Shown here: one piece after another, positions 50,698-59,605 of the stretch
How positions within the stretch are numbered: position 1 is the first letter of the stretch
Layout: each line of letters opens with the position of its first letter
DNA from: Palsa-1400 sp036501625
GTDB lineage: Bacteria; Verrucomicrobiota; Verrucomicrobiia; Limisphaerales; Palsa-1400
DNA: 64,000 nucleotides
Assembly: GCA_036501625.1 (NCBI GenBank)
Contig: DASXZY010000079.1
Location: 186,001 to 250,000 of the forward strand
Direction of reading: 5' to 3'
The notes under the pieces: generated by a model
Database searches by the model: none
The model's input: only the letters and a program-made list of their open reading frames with translations
Told to the model about the DNA's origin: nothing
Position numbers and translations under genes: made by a program

Positions 50698-52341
50698 TTA
50701 GCGCGCGCCTGGCAATAGCCCGTAAACATTCAGCCCGTCTGAAAAAGTGGCGACGTAAACCTTTCCATTGGCCACAGTCGGCGGGACGAATTTCGCGAAA
50801 TTGCCCACCGCATCGCGGTCGGGAACCTGATCGGAACTCCAAAGCTTCTTCTCCACGCGTTCGGCGTTGTAAGCTTGCAGAATGCCGGCGCCCACTTGGT
50901 GATTCGCATCGTCGGAGATCGTATGCGTGGCCCAAACAATCCCTGTCCCTGCTTTGGAGCCGTCCGCCGAGAGGGATAAAATTCCGCCCGGCATCCTGGC
51001 CCGGTCCTTGCCATCGGTTCGCGAAAACTCCGGCAGGACGAACTTTCCGGCGCGCGGATCAAACTTATACTGGCGCAGGCAATCTTCCTTGCACCAAATA
51101 TAGGCGTATCCGGCATCAGGCCCTTTCCACCAAACGGGCGATCCAAACAAGCCCGCCGAGGCTCCCGCCCTGCTCACTTGAAAAGTCTGCACGCCATTAT
51201 TGCCATCCCCGGCGCCGCCAAGCCCGCCCATTTGATCTCGATTAACCAGATAAACCCGCCCCTCCTTGGTGCCGGAAAATGCCAGATGCGTGCCGGGAAT
51301 AAGCATCGGCCCGGAATTGCCAAAATCATTGTCCGTACTCTCCAGATCAAACCAATTATGCGGCGTGAACCAGCTTGCGAGCCGCATGGAGGCGCCGTCT
51401 GGCGTGAGTTTAAGCATACTCTCGCCACGGTTGATCGGGTCGCTCCGGTTGGCATCCGTTCCAACCGAGCCATTGCCGACAGTGATATATAGATTGCCAT
51501 CGCCGTCCGCGGCAGGCCCCTGCCCGCTCATCCAGATGCCGCCGTTGTAACCGTCCGGAGTCGTATTGTAAATTGCGCGTTGCCGCAGCGTCTGGGCGTC
51601 ATAGCCGATCAGCCATCCGTGATACGGACCCCAATCACAATGCGACGTCCACGCGATATAAACCACTCCCCTGACCAGCGCCAATCCCGCGCGCTGGTTT
51701 TGCCGCAAGTTGTCGAAGTGAATGACCCCTTGCGCGTTGCCGGCGCCATGCCCCGGATAATCCGCCGCGATGACAACCGGGCTGTGCGGCCTTTCCATGC
51801 CCGTGCGAAGGTCCAAGGCGTGGAATCGTTGGACAAAGTCTTTGCCATTTTCCTTGGTGCGCGCCAGAACGTAAACGGTTCCCGCCGCCGCATCGACGAC
51901 GGGCGTGCTCACAATCCCGATATTGCCGCTGAAATCCTGATAATCGCCTCCGCAAGCGTCGGTCATGTCGGTAACGCGGGGCGGAACCGCATGCGGGCCG
52001 AGAAAATTGACCTTCCAGTACGGTTCGCCAGCCGATGGATTGTCCGCGTCGAACGCGTAAACCGAGTCGTTGACCGTGGCAACAATGACAATGTTGCGCG
52101 TGCCTTTGGCGCCCAGATTGACTTGAGCGGCAATCAACGGCTGGCCGTAAATCTGGTCATCCACCGCGCGTTTGAATACGAGGCCGAAATGCCCCGCGCT
52201 GACATTGCTCGTGTTGAGAATCGTTTCGCGCAAATTCGCGCCCGTTCGGCCCGCATCATTGTGCTGGGTAAGAACTGAAACGTCCCCGCGCACCGCGGAT
52301 GCAATCCCAACAAATAAAACCGCGACAAACAAACGAATCAT
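50698..52341 (-). CDS. Exported PQQ-like beta-propeller protein
   Basis: 547 residues from ATG 52341, chosen for the signal peptide MIRLFVAVLFVGIASAVRG; the frame is open upstream through low-quality sequence. The mature part starts VLTQHNDAGRTGANLRE and contains repeated propeller strands: NIVIVATVNDSVYAFDADN, GTVYVLARTKEN, NLYITVGNGS, GRVYLVNRDQ and GKVYVATFSDGLNVYG. This fits the quinoprotein dehydrogenase-like eight-bladed fold. Whether it binds PQQ or only uses the fold for binding cannot be told; a c-type haem motif is absent. Confidence 0.8.
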   Translation of the reverse strand: MIRLFVAVLFVGIASAVRGDVSVLTQHNDAGRTGANLRETILNTSNVSAGHFGLVFKRAVDDQIYGQPLIAAQVNLGAKGTRNIVIVATVNDSVYAFDADNPSAGEPYWKVNFLGPHAVPPRVTDMTDACGGDYQDFSGNIGIVSTPVVDAAAGTVYVLARTKENGKDFVQRFHALDLRTGMERPHSPVVIAADYPGHGAGNAQGVIHFDNLRQNQRAGLALVRGVVYIAWTSHCDWGPYHGWLIGYDAQTLRQRAIYNTTPDGYNGGIWMSGQGPAADGDGNLYITVGNGSVGTDANRSDPINRGESMLKLTPDGASMRLASWFTPHNWFDLESTDNDFGNSGPMLIPGTHLAFSGTKEGRVYLVNRDQMGGLGGAGDGNNGVQTFQVSRAGASAGLFGSPVWWKGPDAGYAYIWCKEDCLRQYKFDPRAGKFVLPEFSRTDGKDRARMPGGILSLSADGSKAGTGIVWATHTISDDANHQVGAGILQAYNAERVEKKLWSSDQVPDRDAVGNFAKFVPPTVANGKVYVATFSDGLNVYGLLPGAR

Positions 52342-52900
52342 GCGCCGTGAACATAACCCCTCAGGCAACCCGCAGGTCAAGCCTCGGTTCTTTGCCTGGA
52401 TTTTTGAAAAATATATCATGCTGCGCCGCAACCATTTGCAAGATAGCCGTTCGAAAATATGGCCGTTTTTGCAGAAAACCACGAGTCCAGTCGAAGAAAA
52501 ATGCACATTTCGCAAACGGTTTTTCGTTTTTTTTGCGATTGCCAATTCGCAATGCACTGGCCACAAGCCACTTGCGGATTGAGGCATGTCACTGAAAAAA
52601 TCGTGCCAAAAAGCCTACGGTAGGTTTTATGGTTATTGGCGTTTATGGCACAATTCGCGAATGAACATAATAAACTGTTCAGAAAAACGCCGGCGCGCCC
52701 AATGTCGGGAGGGCGATCCCTGCGGGTCCCATTATTTCACGGAAACGGGGGAATTGCGCCGCGAAAAGGAAAAAGACTCGAAATTCACGTGGCAAACGGT
52801 CCTGGATAATTTTGTGAATTCGAGCTTTTTCGCGGCCTATCTCTTGTTCAGGGCGTCGTGGCGCACCGCCTCCACTTTGGGGTTTAAGGCGAGGCCAGTC

Positions 52901-52940
52901 GCGGCATATTGCGGTCAATTACGGTGGTTTGCGATATTTT
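52901..52940 (+). repeat. 40-bp dispersed repeat, copy B
   Basis: Contains ATTACGGTGGTTTGCGATAT. It matches copy A at 33572-33611 at 35 of 40 positions, same orientation, 19.3 kb away. Confidence 0.75.
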
Positions 52941-53009
52941 CGGCAAAAATGCCTGTCCAATGGACCGCACTGCGTGGGGGGCATCGTGGCGCTCCCGCCC
53001 CCGCAGCCA

Positions 53010-53036
53010 AAACACAGCGAAACAAGGCGGCACAAG
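53010..53036 (+). repeat. Relative of the 23-bp repeat
   Basis: Reads CACAGCGAAACAAGG then CGGCACAAGG, close to the two copies at 33175 and 33349. It lies 70 bases after the 40-bp repeat copy B, whereas at the other locus these units precede copy A. Confidence 0.55.
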
Positions 53037-53313
53037 GTGCGACAAGCCATTTTCGGAAAAAACCGCCGGCGGGATGGGCGAGCGTCGCAAGCCCCCGATC
53101 ATTGCAAAATGTCGCTCCGGCCGCCAAATGCATCGGGATTGCAGCTAAATACGGTTGAATGCGCCTAAACACAGCGATTTCGAATAAAATATTCCATTTT
53201 ATGACCGCATCCAAGCCGATCCCGGCGCCGCACCTCTCATTCGCGCCGCGACACATAATCGTAACAATAAATCTGTTTACGGGCGAAGGTTCAGCCGCTA
53301 AATAACTCCCTTT

Positions 53314-53943
53314 ATGTTTTCTCTCCAAAGAATGCTCGGCCAGGAAGACAAGTTTTTCGATATGCTGGAGGCCAGCGCCCAGGAAGCCCGCGCCAGCGTC
53401 GAGGCCCTGGTCAAATTGATCGCCACTCCCAACCAGACCACCCTTTCCTATGAGTTCGTTCAATCGCGCCGCAAGGAGAAGGAATTGCGCGTCCAAATCA
53501 GCGAGGCGGTCTATACCACCTTCGTCACCGCGCTGGAGCGGGAAGACATCGAAAGCCTGGCCAACGCCCTCTACCGCATTCCCAAAACGGTGGAGAAATT
53601 TGGCGTGCGTTTGCTCCTGACCCCGCAACATGTGCAGGGCCTCGACTTTGCCACCCAAACCACTCTCCTGGCCCAAGCCACGGCTAATGTCGTCGATATG
53701 GTCAAAAGCATGCGCGGCGGCGTTAAGCTTGAGGAAATCCGCAGCCTTAACGACAAGATGCAATATCTGGAAGGCGAGGCGGACAAGGCCATCACCGAAT
53801 TGCTGCGCGACCTTTTTTCGGGAAAGCACGACCCCGTCACCGTCATCGCGCGCAAGGACCTTTACGAATTGCTCGAAAAAATCATCGACCGCTGCCGTGA
53901 TGTCGGCAACGTCATTTCCAATATCGCGCTCAAGAACTCCTGA
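53314..53943 (+). CDS. DUF47/PhoU-like Pit accessory protein
   Basis: 209 residues, all helical, with the PhoU-like pattern of the DUF47 family: MFSLQRMLGQEDKFFDMLEA at the N-terminus, a central SRRKEKELRVQISEAVYTTF and LEREDIESLANALYRI, and the C-terminal DLYELLEKIIDRCRDVGNVI. Proteins of this family are encoded next to low-affinity phosphate transporters and modulate them. The pit gene follows after 6 bases, so the two form an operon. Confidence 0.92.
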   Translation: MFSLQRMLGQEDKFFDMLEASAQEARASVEALVKLIATPNQTTLSYEFVQSRRKEKELRVQISEAVYTTFVTALEREDIESLANALYRIPKTVEKFGVRLLLTPQHVQGLDFATQTTLLAQATANVVDMVKSMRGGVKLEEIRSLNDKMQYLEGEADKAITELLRDLFSGKHDPVTVIARKDLYELLEKIIDRCRDVGNVISNIALKNS

Positions 53944-53949
53944 CACGCC

Positions 53950-55047
53950 ATGACGCTCATCGTGACGGTCATCGTAGTCGCGCTGGCCTTTGAGTACATC
54001 AACGGCTTCCACGATACCGCCAACTCCATCGCCACTGTCGTCTCCACCAAAGTGCTGACTCCCCGCCAGGCCGTCGTCCTGGCGGCCGCGACCAATCTTT
54101 TCGGCGCGCTTCTGGGCACGGCGGTGGCCAAGACCATCACCGGCGGCCTGGTCGATGCCAATCTGGTTTCGATCAGCTCGAACATCATTGTCTGCACGCT
54201 GCTGGGGGCCATCGCCTGGAATCTTATCACGTGGTGGCATGGGCTGCCGTCCAGTTCCAGCCACGCCTTGATTGGCGGCCTGTGCGGCGCGGCTCTGGCG
54301 GCCGGCCATGATCATTGGAACGTCATCATTTGGTCGCAGCCCAGCGCTGTCCATTGGTATCTGGGCAAGGGCTTGTTGTGGAAAGTCATCGTGCCGATGT
54401 TTCTTTCGCCGCTGCTTGGCTTCATCGGCGGGTTCGTGCTCATGGCCCTGCTCTATCTGGGGCTGCATCGCAACAAGCCCTCGAAAATCAACGCGTTTTT
54501 CGGCGTCACCCAGATTTTCAGCGCGGGCGCGATGGGCATCATGCACGGCACCAATGACGCGCAAAAAACGATGGGCATCATTGCCCTCGCCCTGCTTTCC
54601 GCGACCAAGGCCGGCAACTTCGATCATCTGCCTGCCTGGCTTGGTTTTCTCCGCACGTCCACGCCGATAAAGGGCGACCTGGAAATCGCGGCCTGGATCA
54701 AAGTGCTGTGCGCGCTGACCATGGCCTCGGGCACGGCCGTCGGCGGCTGGCGCATCATCAAAACGATGGGCCACAAAATGGTCAAGCTGCACCCTATCAA
54801 CGGCTTCGCCGCCGAAGCCAGCTCCGCCTCGGTCATCGGACTGGCTTCCATCCTGGGCATTCCGGTCTCAACCACGCACAACATTGCCGCATCCATCATG
54901 GGCGTCGGCTGCGCCAAGCGATTCAACGCCATCAAGTGGACGGTGGTTGAGCGCATGATGTGGGCCTGGGTGCTGACAATCCCTGCTGCTGGGGCGATTT
55001 CCTACGGCTTGGTGCGCCTGTTGCAAACATTCGGATGGATCAGTTAG
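53950..55047 (+). CDS. pit: Inorganic phosphate transporter, PiT family
   Basis: 365 residues with about ten hydrophobic segments. The PiT signature occurs in both halves: EYINGFHDTANSIATVVST near the N-terminus and MGIMHGTNDAQKTMGIIALA in the middle, plus GLPSSSSHALIGGLCGA and GIPVSTTHNIAASIMGVG. The carrier imports phosphate, or metal-phosphate, with protons. It follows the DUF47 gene. Its TAG overlaps the TAA of sixA on the other strand by two bases. Confidence 0.95.
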   Translation: MTLIVTVIVVALAFEYINGFHDTANSIATVVSTKVLTPRQAVVLAAATNLFGALLGTAVAKTITGGLVDANLVSISSNIIVCTLLGAIAWNLITWWHGLPSSSSHALIGGLCGAALAAGHDHWNVIIWSQPSAVHWYLGKGLLWKVIVPMFLSPLLGFIGGFVLMALLYLGLHRNKPSKINAFFGVTQIFSAGAMGIMHGTNDAQKTMGIIALALLSATKAGNFDHLPAWLGFLRTSTPIKGDLEIAAWIKVLCALTMASGTAVGGWRIIKTMGHKMVKLHPINGFAAEASSASVIGLASILGIPVSTTHNIAASIMGVGCAKRFNAIKWTVVERMMWAWVLTIPAAGAISYGLVRLLQTFGWIS

Positions 55048-55553
55048 CGTTGCCGGCCGAGGCGGGCCAGTTGCTTGCCTGTCAACAACCAATGCAGGCG
55101 GGCGCACTTGCCAAATACGAGCTTGCCGGCCGCCAGTTTGCACAGGCCGGCTTTTTTAAGCTCCAGCGCCATCGAGCCGCTTCCGGTGAGCAGGACCGAG
55201 GCCAGCTGGCTGAGATCAGGCTCGTGTCCAGTCAAGACGATGTTCCGGGCTGGCGCAAATTTCGTATTGACTTCATCGATCAGGTCGCGGGCGCTGCCTC
55301 CTGGCGCCAGGCCCTCCGTCCGGTGAACTTCGCGCCGCCCATAAACCTCCGCAACGATCTCGGCCGTCCGCCACGCGCGGGCATAAGCGCTGGAAAGGAT
55401 GGTGTCGAACTCCACTTTCAAAACGCGCAGGCCGCGCGCAACGTCAAACATATTTTTCTCGCCCTCGCTCGTCAGCGGGCGTTCGCTGTCCGGGCGCCAG
55501 CGCGGGCCGCGCGGATGGGCTTTGCCGTGCCGCAGAAGGTACAGCGTTGTCAT
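55044..55553 (-). CDS. sixA: Phosphohistidine phosphatase SixA
   Basis: 169 residues of the histidine phosphatase superfamily. RHG at residues 8-10 (LLRHGKAHPRG) supplies the phosphorylated His, and the second His lies in VLTGHEPDLSQLA near residue 110. Length and the TILSSAYARAWRTAEIVAEV segment fit SixA. It removes phosphate from histidine in phosphotransfer domains. It starts one base after the stop of pstB, so the two are translated together; this suggests a link to phosphate or phosphorelay control. Confidence 0.9.
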   Translation of the reverse strand: MTTLYLLRHGKAHPRGPRWRPDSERPLTSEGEKNMFDVARGLRVLKVEFDTILSSAYARAWRTAEIVAEVYGRREVHRTEGLAPGGSARDLIDEVNTKFAPARNIVLTGHEPDLSQLASVLLTGSGSMALELKKAGLCKLAAGKLVFGKCARLHWLLTGKQLARLGRQR

Positions 55554-55554
55554 G

Positions 55555-56403
55555 TCAGCCGAACCTCCCAGTCACATAAGCCTCCGTTTGCGGGTTGGAC
55601 GGGTTGGTGAAGAGTTTCTTGGTATGATCGAACTCAACCAGCTTGCCCAGGTAAAAAAAGGCCGTGAAATCCGAGATGCGCGAGGCCTGCTGCATGTTGT
55701 GAGTGACGATGACGATCGTCAGCCGCTTCTTCAAGTCAAGAATCAATTCCTCGATCTTGGAAGTCGCCAGCGGATCGAGGGCCGAGGCCGGCTCATCCAT
55801 CAGCAGCACCTCCGGTTCCATGGCCAGGGCGCGCGCGATGCACAATCGCTGCTGCTGCCCGCCGGAGAGGCTCAGCGCGCTGGCGTGCAACCGGTCTTTG
55901 ACTTCGTCCCACAGCGCCGCCATGCGCAGCGTTTGCTCAAGGCGCTGCCGCAGCACGCCTTTGTCCCGCACGCCGTTGAGCCGCAACCCGGCCGTGACGT
56001 TCTCGGCCACGGACATGGTCGGAAACGGATTGGATTTTTGAAAGACCAGGCCGATGCGCCGCCGCACCAGCGTCGCATCCATCGGCGGCGAATAGAGGTC
56101 CTGGCCGAACAGCGCCACCTGCCCCTGCACGCGCGCCCCCGGCACGAGGTCGTGCATGCGATTGAGCACGCGCAGAAAAGTGGACTTCCCGCAGCCGCTC
56201 GGCCCGATGATCGCGGTCACGGCCTTGGCCGGAATCTGAATCGAGACATCCGCCAGAACTTGATGCGACCGAAACCAGACCTGAAGATGCTGGATGTCAA
56301 AGGTCACACGCGGCCCGCCGGCGGAAACGCGCGGCGCGGCAGCGGCAGCAATCGCCGCCATTCCATTCTGCGGGCGGACGGCAGATTGAGCCTCATCGGT
56401 CAT
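55555..56403 (-). CDS. pstB: Phosphate ABC transporter ATP-binding protein
   Basis: 282 residues. Walker A GPSGCGKST at 67-75, the PstB-typical VFQKSNPFPTMSVAENV, signature LSGGQQQRLCIARAL and Walker B VLLMDEPASALD, followed by VIVTHNM. It carries an Ala-rich N-terminal extension of about 30 residues. It powers high-affinity phosphate uptake with PstS, PstC and PstA, none of which is in the window; upstream of it is a secreted LRR gene, so any pst partners are elsewhere. It is followed by sixA after one base. Confidence 0.93.
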   Translation of the reverse strand: MTDEAQSAVRPQNGMAAIAAAAAPRVSAGGPRVTFDIQHLQVWFRSHQVLADVSIQIPAKAVTAIIGPSGCGKSTFLRVLNRMHDLVPGARVQGQVALFGQDLYSPPMDATLVRRRIGLVFQKSNPFPTMSVAENVTAGLRLNGVRDKGVLRQRLEQTLRMAALWDEVKDRLHASALSLSGGQQQRLCIARALAMEPEVLLMDEPASALDPLATSKIEELILDLKKRLTIVIVTHNMQQASRISDFTAFFYLGKLVEFDHTKKLFTNPSNPQTEAYVTGRFG

Positions 56404-56481
56404 GGCGCATCATCCCCTCAACCGAACGGCCGTTCCAGTTTAAAAATGCGCGCGGAGCCAAGGCCCACATCGGCCGGCATC

Positions 56482-57987
56482 TCAGGGCGGGCTGAGGCGA
56501 TAGAAACGGCCCGCGCTGTTTGTCAACAATGGTTCGCTGAAATGATACAGTCCGCCGGCCAGCGCCGCGGTTCCGAGCGGCAGCCATGCGGGACTGGCCA
56601 GATTGGCGCTGGCTTGCACCGCGACCTTGATGCCGGCCGTGCCCGTGATGTCGAATCCGAATTGGCCGCCGCTCGCCCCAAAGTCCGCGCTGCCGGTTTG
56701 AATCGCGGGGTTCCACAGCAGCGCAGCCAGGCCGCCGAATGGGGAACTCCAGCCCGCCGCGCCTGGCAAATAGTAGATGACCGTGCCGGTCCCCGTCTCA
56801 AACGAAGCCGGCTCAGTGGCCGGCGCGTTGCCCTCAAAAAAGAGGATGCCCAGGCCGGAGCATTCATGGAACGCATCCTCGTCGATATTGTTGACGCCGC
56901 TGGGAATTCGGATGTTGGCCAATCCGCACCCCGCGAAGGCGCTGGGACCGATGTTAATCACGCTGCCAGGAATAGCATAAATCCCGCCCGCGTTCAGTCC
57001 GGCCGGATATTGAATGAGCGTGGACTGGCTGGCGTCGAACAACACTCCGCCAACGCTTCCGTAAAACAAATTCGAGCTCGCGACCGTAATTCCGGCGAGG
57101 TTGGAGCAAATGCAAAAGGCGTTCGGCCCGATGCTCGTCACGCTGGCAGAAATGGCCACATTGGCCAGGCGCGTCCCGGAAAACGCGCCGCTTTCGATGC
57201 CGGCCACGCTGGCGGGAATGGTGACCTTGCCGAGGCCGGCGCCCGCGAACGCGTAGGCTCCGATATTGGTCACGCTGTCACCAATAACAATGGCCCGCAG
57301 GCTTGCGCAGGAGGCGAACATCTCCGTCCCAATCATCGGCACGCCGGCGCCAATGTGCGCGGTCTGCAAATTCGCGCATCCCTGGAACACGCTCTGACCG
57401 ATGTTGGTCACGCTGCCCGGAATTCCAACGTGAACGAGGCTGGAACAGCCCAGGAAAGCGTCATCCGCCAAGCTGCCGATTCCGGCGGCCAATGTTATGT
57501 TTGTCAGATTCGCGCACGCCTGGAACGCCGCCTGTCCAACGCGGCCGACGCTCCCTGGAATCGCGAGGCTGCTCAAGCTGGAGCAATACGTGAACGCCAA
57601 ATCTCCGATGTTGGTGACGCCGGCGGGAATCTGAATTCCTGCCAGATTGGTGCAGGCATGGAAGGCCCCGCTGGCGATGTTGATGAGGCTCGGCGGAAGA
57701 ACGGCGTTCGTCAGTTGCGCGCATTGCGAGAACGCGAAGTCCTCAATGTTCTTGACTCCATTGGGAATGGCCGCGGCGGCCAGCGAGGAACCGGCGAAGG
57801 CGTTGGTCCCAATATCGGCCACCGCCAGCCCACCGATGGACGCGGGAATGGAGACAACCCCGCCAGGTCCGGCGTAGGCCAGGATGGTGAGAGTATTATC
57901 TGCATTGGTCGAGCAAGTGAACTGCGCGCGCGCCGCCGCCGCCGTCCACAGCATCAATGCCAGGAGTGCGAAGCATGGTTTTTTCAT
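56482..57987 (-). CDS. Secreted BspA-type leucine-rich repeat protein
   Basis: 501 residues with a signal peptide (MKKPCFALLALMLWTAAAARA). Residues about 40-400 hold some 14 LRR_5 units of about 23 residues, with the pattern IPxGVTNIGDLAFTYCSSLSSLA repeated. The last about 90 residues include the shared terminal module (KVAVQASANLASPAWLPLG ... RFYRLSPP). BspA-type proteins are surface adhesins or binding proteins in several phyla; the ligand is unknown. It is separated from pstB by 78 bases. Confidence 0.88.
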   Translation of the reverse strand: MKKPCFALLALMLWTAAAARAQFTCSTNADNTLTILAYAGPGGVVSIPASIGGLAVADIGTNAFAGSSLAAAAIPNGVKNIEDFAFSQCAQLTNAVLPPSLINIASGAFHACTNLAGIQIPAGVTNIGDLAFTYCSSLSSLAIPGSVGRVGQAAFQACANLTNITLAAGIGSLADDAFLGCSSLVHVGIPGSVTNIGQSVFQGCANLQTAHIGAGVPMIGTEMFASCASLRAIVIGDSVTNIGAYAFAGAGLGKVTIPASVAGIESGAFSGTRLANVAISASVTSIGPNAFCICSNLAGITVASSNLFYGSVGGVLFDASQSTLIQYPAGLNAGGIYAIPGSVINIGPSAFAGCGLANIRIPSGVNNIDEDAFHECSGLGILFFEGNAPATEPASFETGTGTVIYYLPGAAGWSSPFGGLAALLWNPAIQTGSADFGASGGQFGFDITGTAGIKVAVQASANLASPAWLPLGTAALAGGLYHFSEPLLTNSAGRFYRLSPP

Positions 57988-58082
57988 AATGGCTGATGAT
58001 CGCCTTCATTCGATCATGCCATTTCCAGCCCCGCTCCGGCTATGGGGTAAAATCCGAACGGATATTTGACAATGTGACGATG

Positions 58083-58763
58083 CTAGCGATCCTGCAAACT
58101 GTTGACCCATTGGATCGCGTGCTGGAGCAGTTGGGTGGCGTCCTCCAGGCCGAGCTTCTCCTTGATGCGAGCGCGGTAAGACTCGACCGTTTTGATGCCC
58201 AGGTGCAGTTCCTCGGCGATCCGCTTGGTGCCGACTCCGCGGCCGATCATTTGAAAGACCTCCAGCTCGCGGTCGGTCAGCCGCTCGATGGGCGTCTTCA
58301 CCTCGTCAGCGCGGCCGGCCACCATTTTGTTGACCATGCGCGAAGCCATCTTTTCGCTGATGTAAATTTGGCCGCTCAACACCTGGCGGACGGCCTGAAG
58401 GATTCGTTTGGTGGCCTCCTGTTTGGTGATGTATCCTTTCGCACCGGCCCGCAGGACGCGCTCAGCGTAGAGCGATTCGTCGTGCATGGAAAGAACCAGC
58501 ACGGGCAAAGACGGCAGCCGCGCCTGCAAGTCTTTGACAAGCTCCAATCCGTGCGTGTGCTTGAGGGAAATGTCCGCCACCACGATGTCCGGAGTCGTCT
58601 CCTCAATTCTCTTGAGCGCGTCCTGTTTATCTTCAGCCTCGCCGCAAACGCACAGATCGGCCTCGCGCTGGATGAGCTGGCAAAGCCATTCCCTCACGAG
58701 GGGATGGTCGTCAACTAAGAAGACCTTCGCCCTCGCCTGACCGGACGTGTTGGTTATTGCCAT
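58083..58763 (-). CDS. NarL/FixJ-type response regulator
   Basis: 226 residues from ATG 58763; the frame is open upstream. The receiver domain has Asp18/Asp19, phospho-acceptor Asp64 in IVVADISLKHTHG and Lys114 in GYITKQ. The LuxR-type helix-turn-helix is at about 163-220 (LTDRELEVFQMIGRGVGTKR, IAEELHLGIKTVESYRARI). It is predicted to bind DNA when phosphorylated. No histidine kinase is adjacent. It is divergent from the lipoate ligase with 112 bases between. Confidence 0.93.
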   Translation of the reverse strand: MAITNTSGQARAKVFLVDDHPLVREWLCQLIQREADLCVCGEAEDKQDALKRIEETTPDIVVADISLKHTHGLELVKDLQARLPSLPVLVLSMHDESLYAERVLRAGAKGYITKQEATKRILQAVRQVLSGQIYISEKMASRMVNKMVAGRADEVKTPIERLTDRELEVFQMIGRGVGTKRIAEELHLGIKTVESYRARIKEKLGLEDATQLLQHAIQWVNSLQDR

Positions 58764-58875
58764 GTGTGGTGTGTACCCAAATGGCCCGGGAAAGGAAACG
58801 AAAAACACGCCTTTTGGCCGGCAAACATTGATGTTCGGGCGGCCTTCGCGTATGTTCAACTGAGTCACGGCCGTG

Positions 58876-59583
58876 ATGCATATTCTTGACTTAACCCTGC
58901 CCAGCGCCGCCGCCAATCTGGCGTGCGACGAAGCTTTGCTTGACGCCTGCGACGAGGGCGACGGGCCGGAAGTTTTGCGCTTCTGGGAACCGCGGGAATA
59001 TTTCGCGGTTGCCGGCTACGCCAATGAACTGGCCCGGGAGCTAAACTTGCCCGCCTGCCACGAGGCCGGCCTGATCATTTATCGGCGCTGCTCCGGCGGC
59101 GGCGCGGTCTTGCAAGGCCCGGGCTGCTTGAACTATTCGCTCGTCCTCAAAATCGGCGGACCATTGGAAACCATCACCGGCGCCAACCGCCACATTATGG
59201 AGCGGCAGCGCGAGGCCTCGGCGGCGGTGCTGGACGGCGCGGTCGAAGTCAAGGGCTGCACGGACCTGGCCCGCAACGGGCTGAAGTTTTCCGGCAACGC
59301 GCAACGCCGCAAGCGCCGTGCCCTGCTCTTTCACGGAACGTTTCTCCTGCAATTCGACCTTGGTTTGATGGAACGATTCTTGACAATGCCCTCGCGCCAG
59401 CCGGACTATCGCGCGAGCCGGCCGCACCAGCGTTTTGTCATGAACATGGATGTCGCGGCCTCGGAACTCAAAGAGTCTTTGCGCGAGATTTGGAAAGCGC
59501 GCGAGCCTCTGCCAGAGGCGCCCGATTGCAAGAAGCTGGCCGCCGAAAAGTATAGCCGGGACGAATGGAATTTGAAATTCTAA
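58876..59583 (+). CDS. lplA: Lipoate-protein ligase A family protein
   Basis: 235 residues from ATG 58876; a GTG three bases earlier would add one residue. The BPL/LPL catalytic domain is recognisable: RFWEPREYFAVAGYANE, the RRCSGGGAVLQGPGCLNYSL loop (about 70-88), then CTDLARNGLKFSGNAQRRKR and LFHGTFLLQFDL. The family attaches lipoate, or transfers octanoate, to E2 and GcvH lysines. It lacks the separate C-terminal accessory domain of E. coli LplA, so it could instead be an octanoyltransferase of the LipM type. Followed after 22 bases by mbfA. Confidence 0.87.
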   Translation: MHILDLTLPSAAANLACDEALLDACDEGDGPEVLRFWEPREYFAVAGYANELARELNLPACHEAGLIIYRRCSGGGAVLQGPGCLNYSLVLKIGGPLETITGANRHIMERQREASAAVLDGAVEVKGCTDLARNGLKFSGNAQRRKRRALLFHGTFLLQFDLGLMERFLTMPSRQPDYRASRPHQRFVMNMDVAASELKESLREIWKAREPLPEAPDCKKLAAEKYSRDEWNLKF

Positions 59584-59605
59584 GAGCCGTGCTCAAGGTC
59601 TTTTT

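Larger units (their letters stand above)
52342..53313. other. Gene-poor repeat region (about 970 bp)
   Basis: No intact gene seen. The stretch next to the propeller gene (52342-52560) is AT-rich and may hold its promoter. A GTGCCA ... TGGCAC palindrome with an inner CCTACGGTAGG lies at about 52601-52650. The 40-bp repeat copy B and a relative of the 23-bp repeat follow, matching the other gene-poor region at 32.8-33.6 kb. Confidence 0.5.

Noticed and set aside
52586..53158. 190-codon plus-strand frame between the propeller gene and DUF47
   Set aside because: It spans the dispersed repeats, shows no domain and has erratic composition; probably non-coding.
55399..57996. 865-codon plus-strand open frame over sixA, pstB and the LRR gene
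   Set aside because: It crosses three well-supported minus-strand genes and reads as low-complexity shadow sequence.
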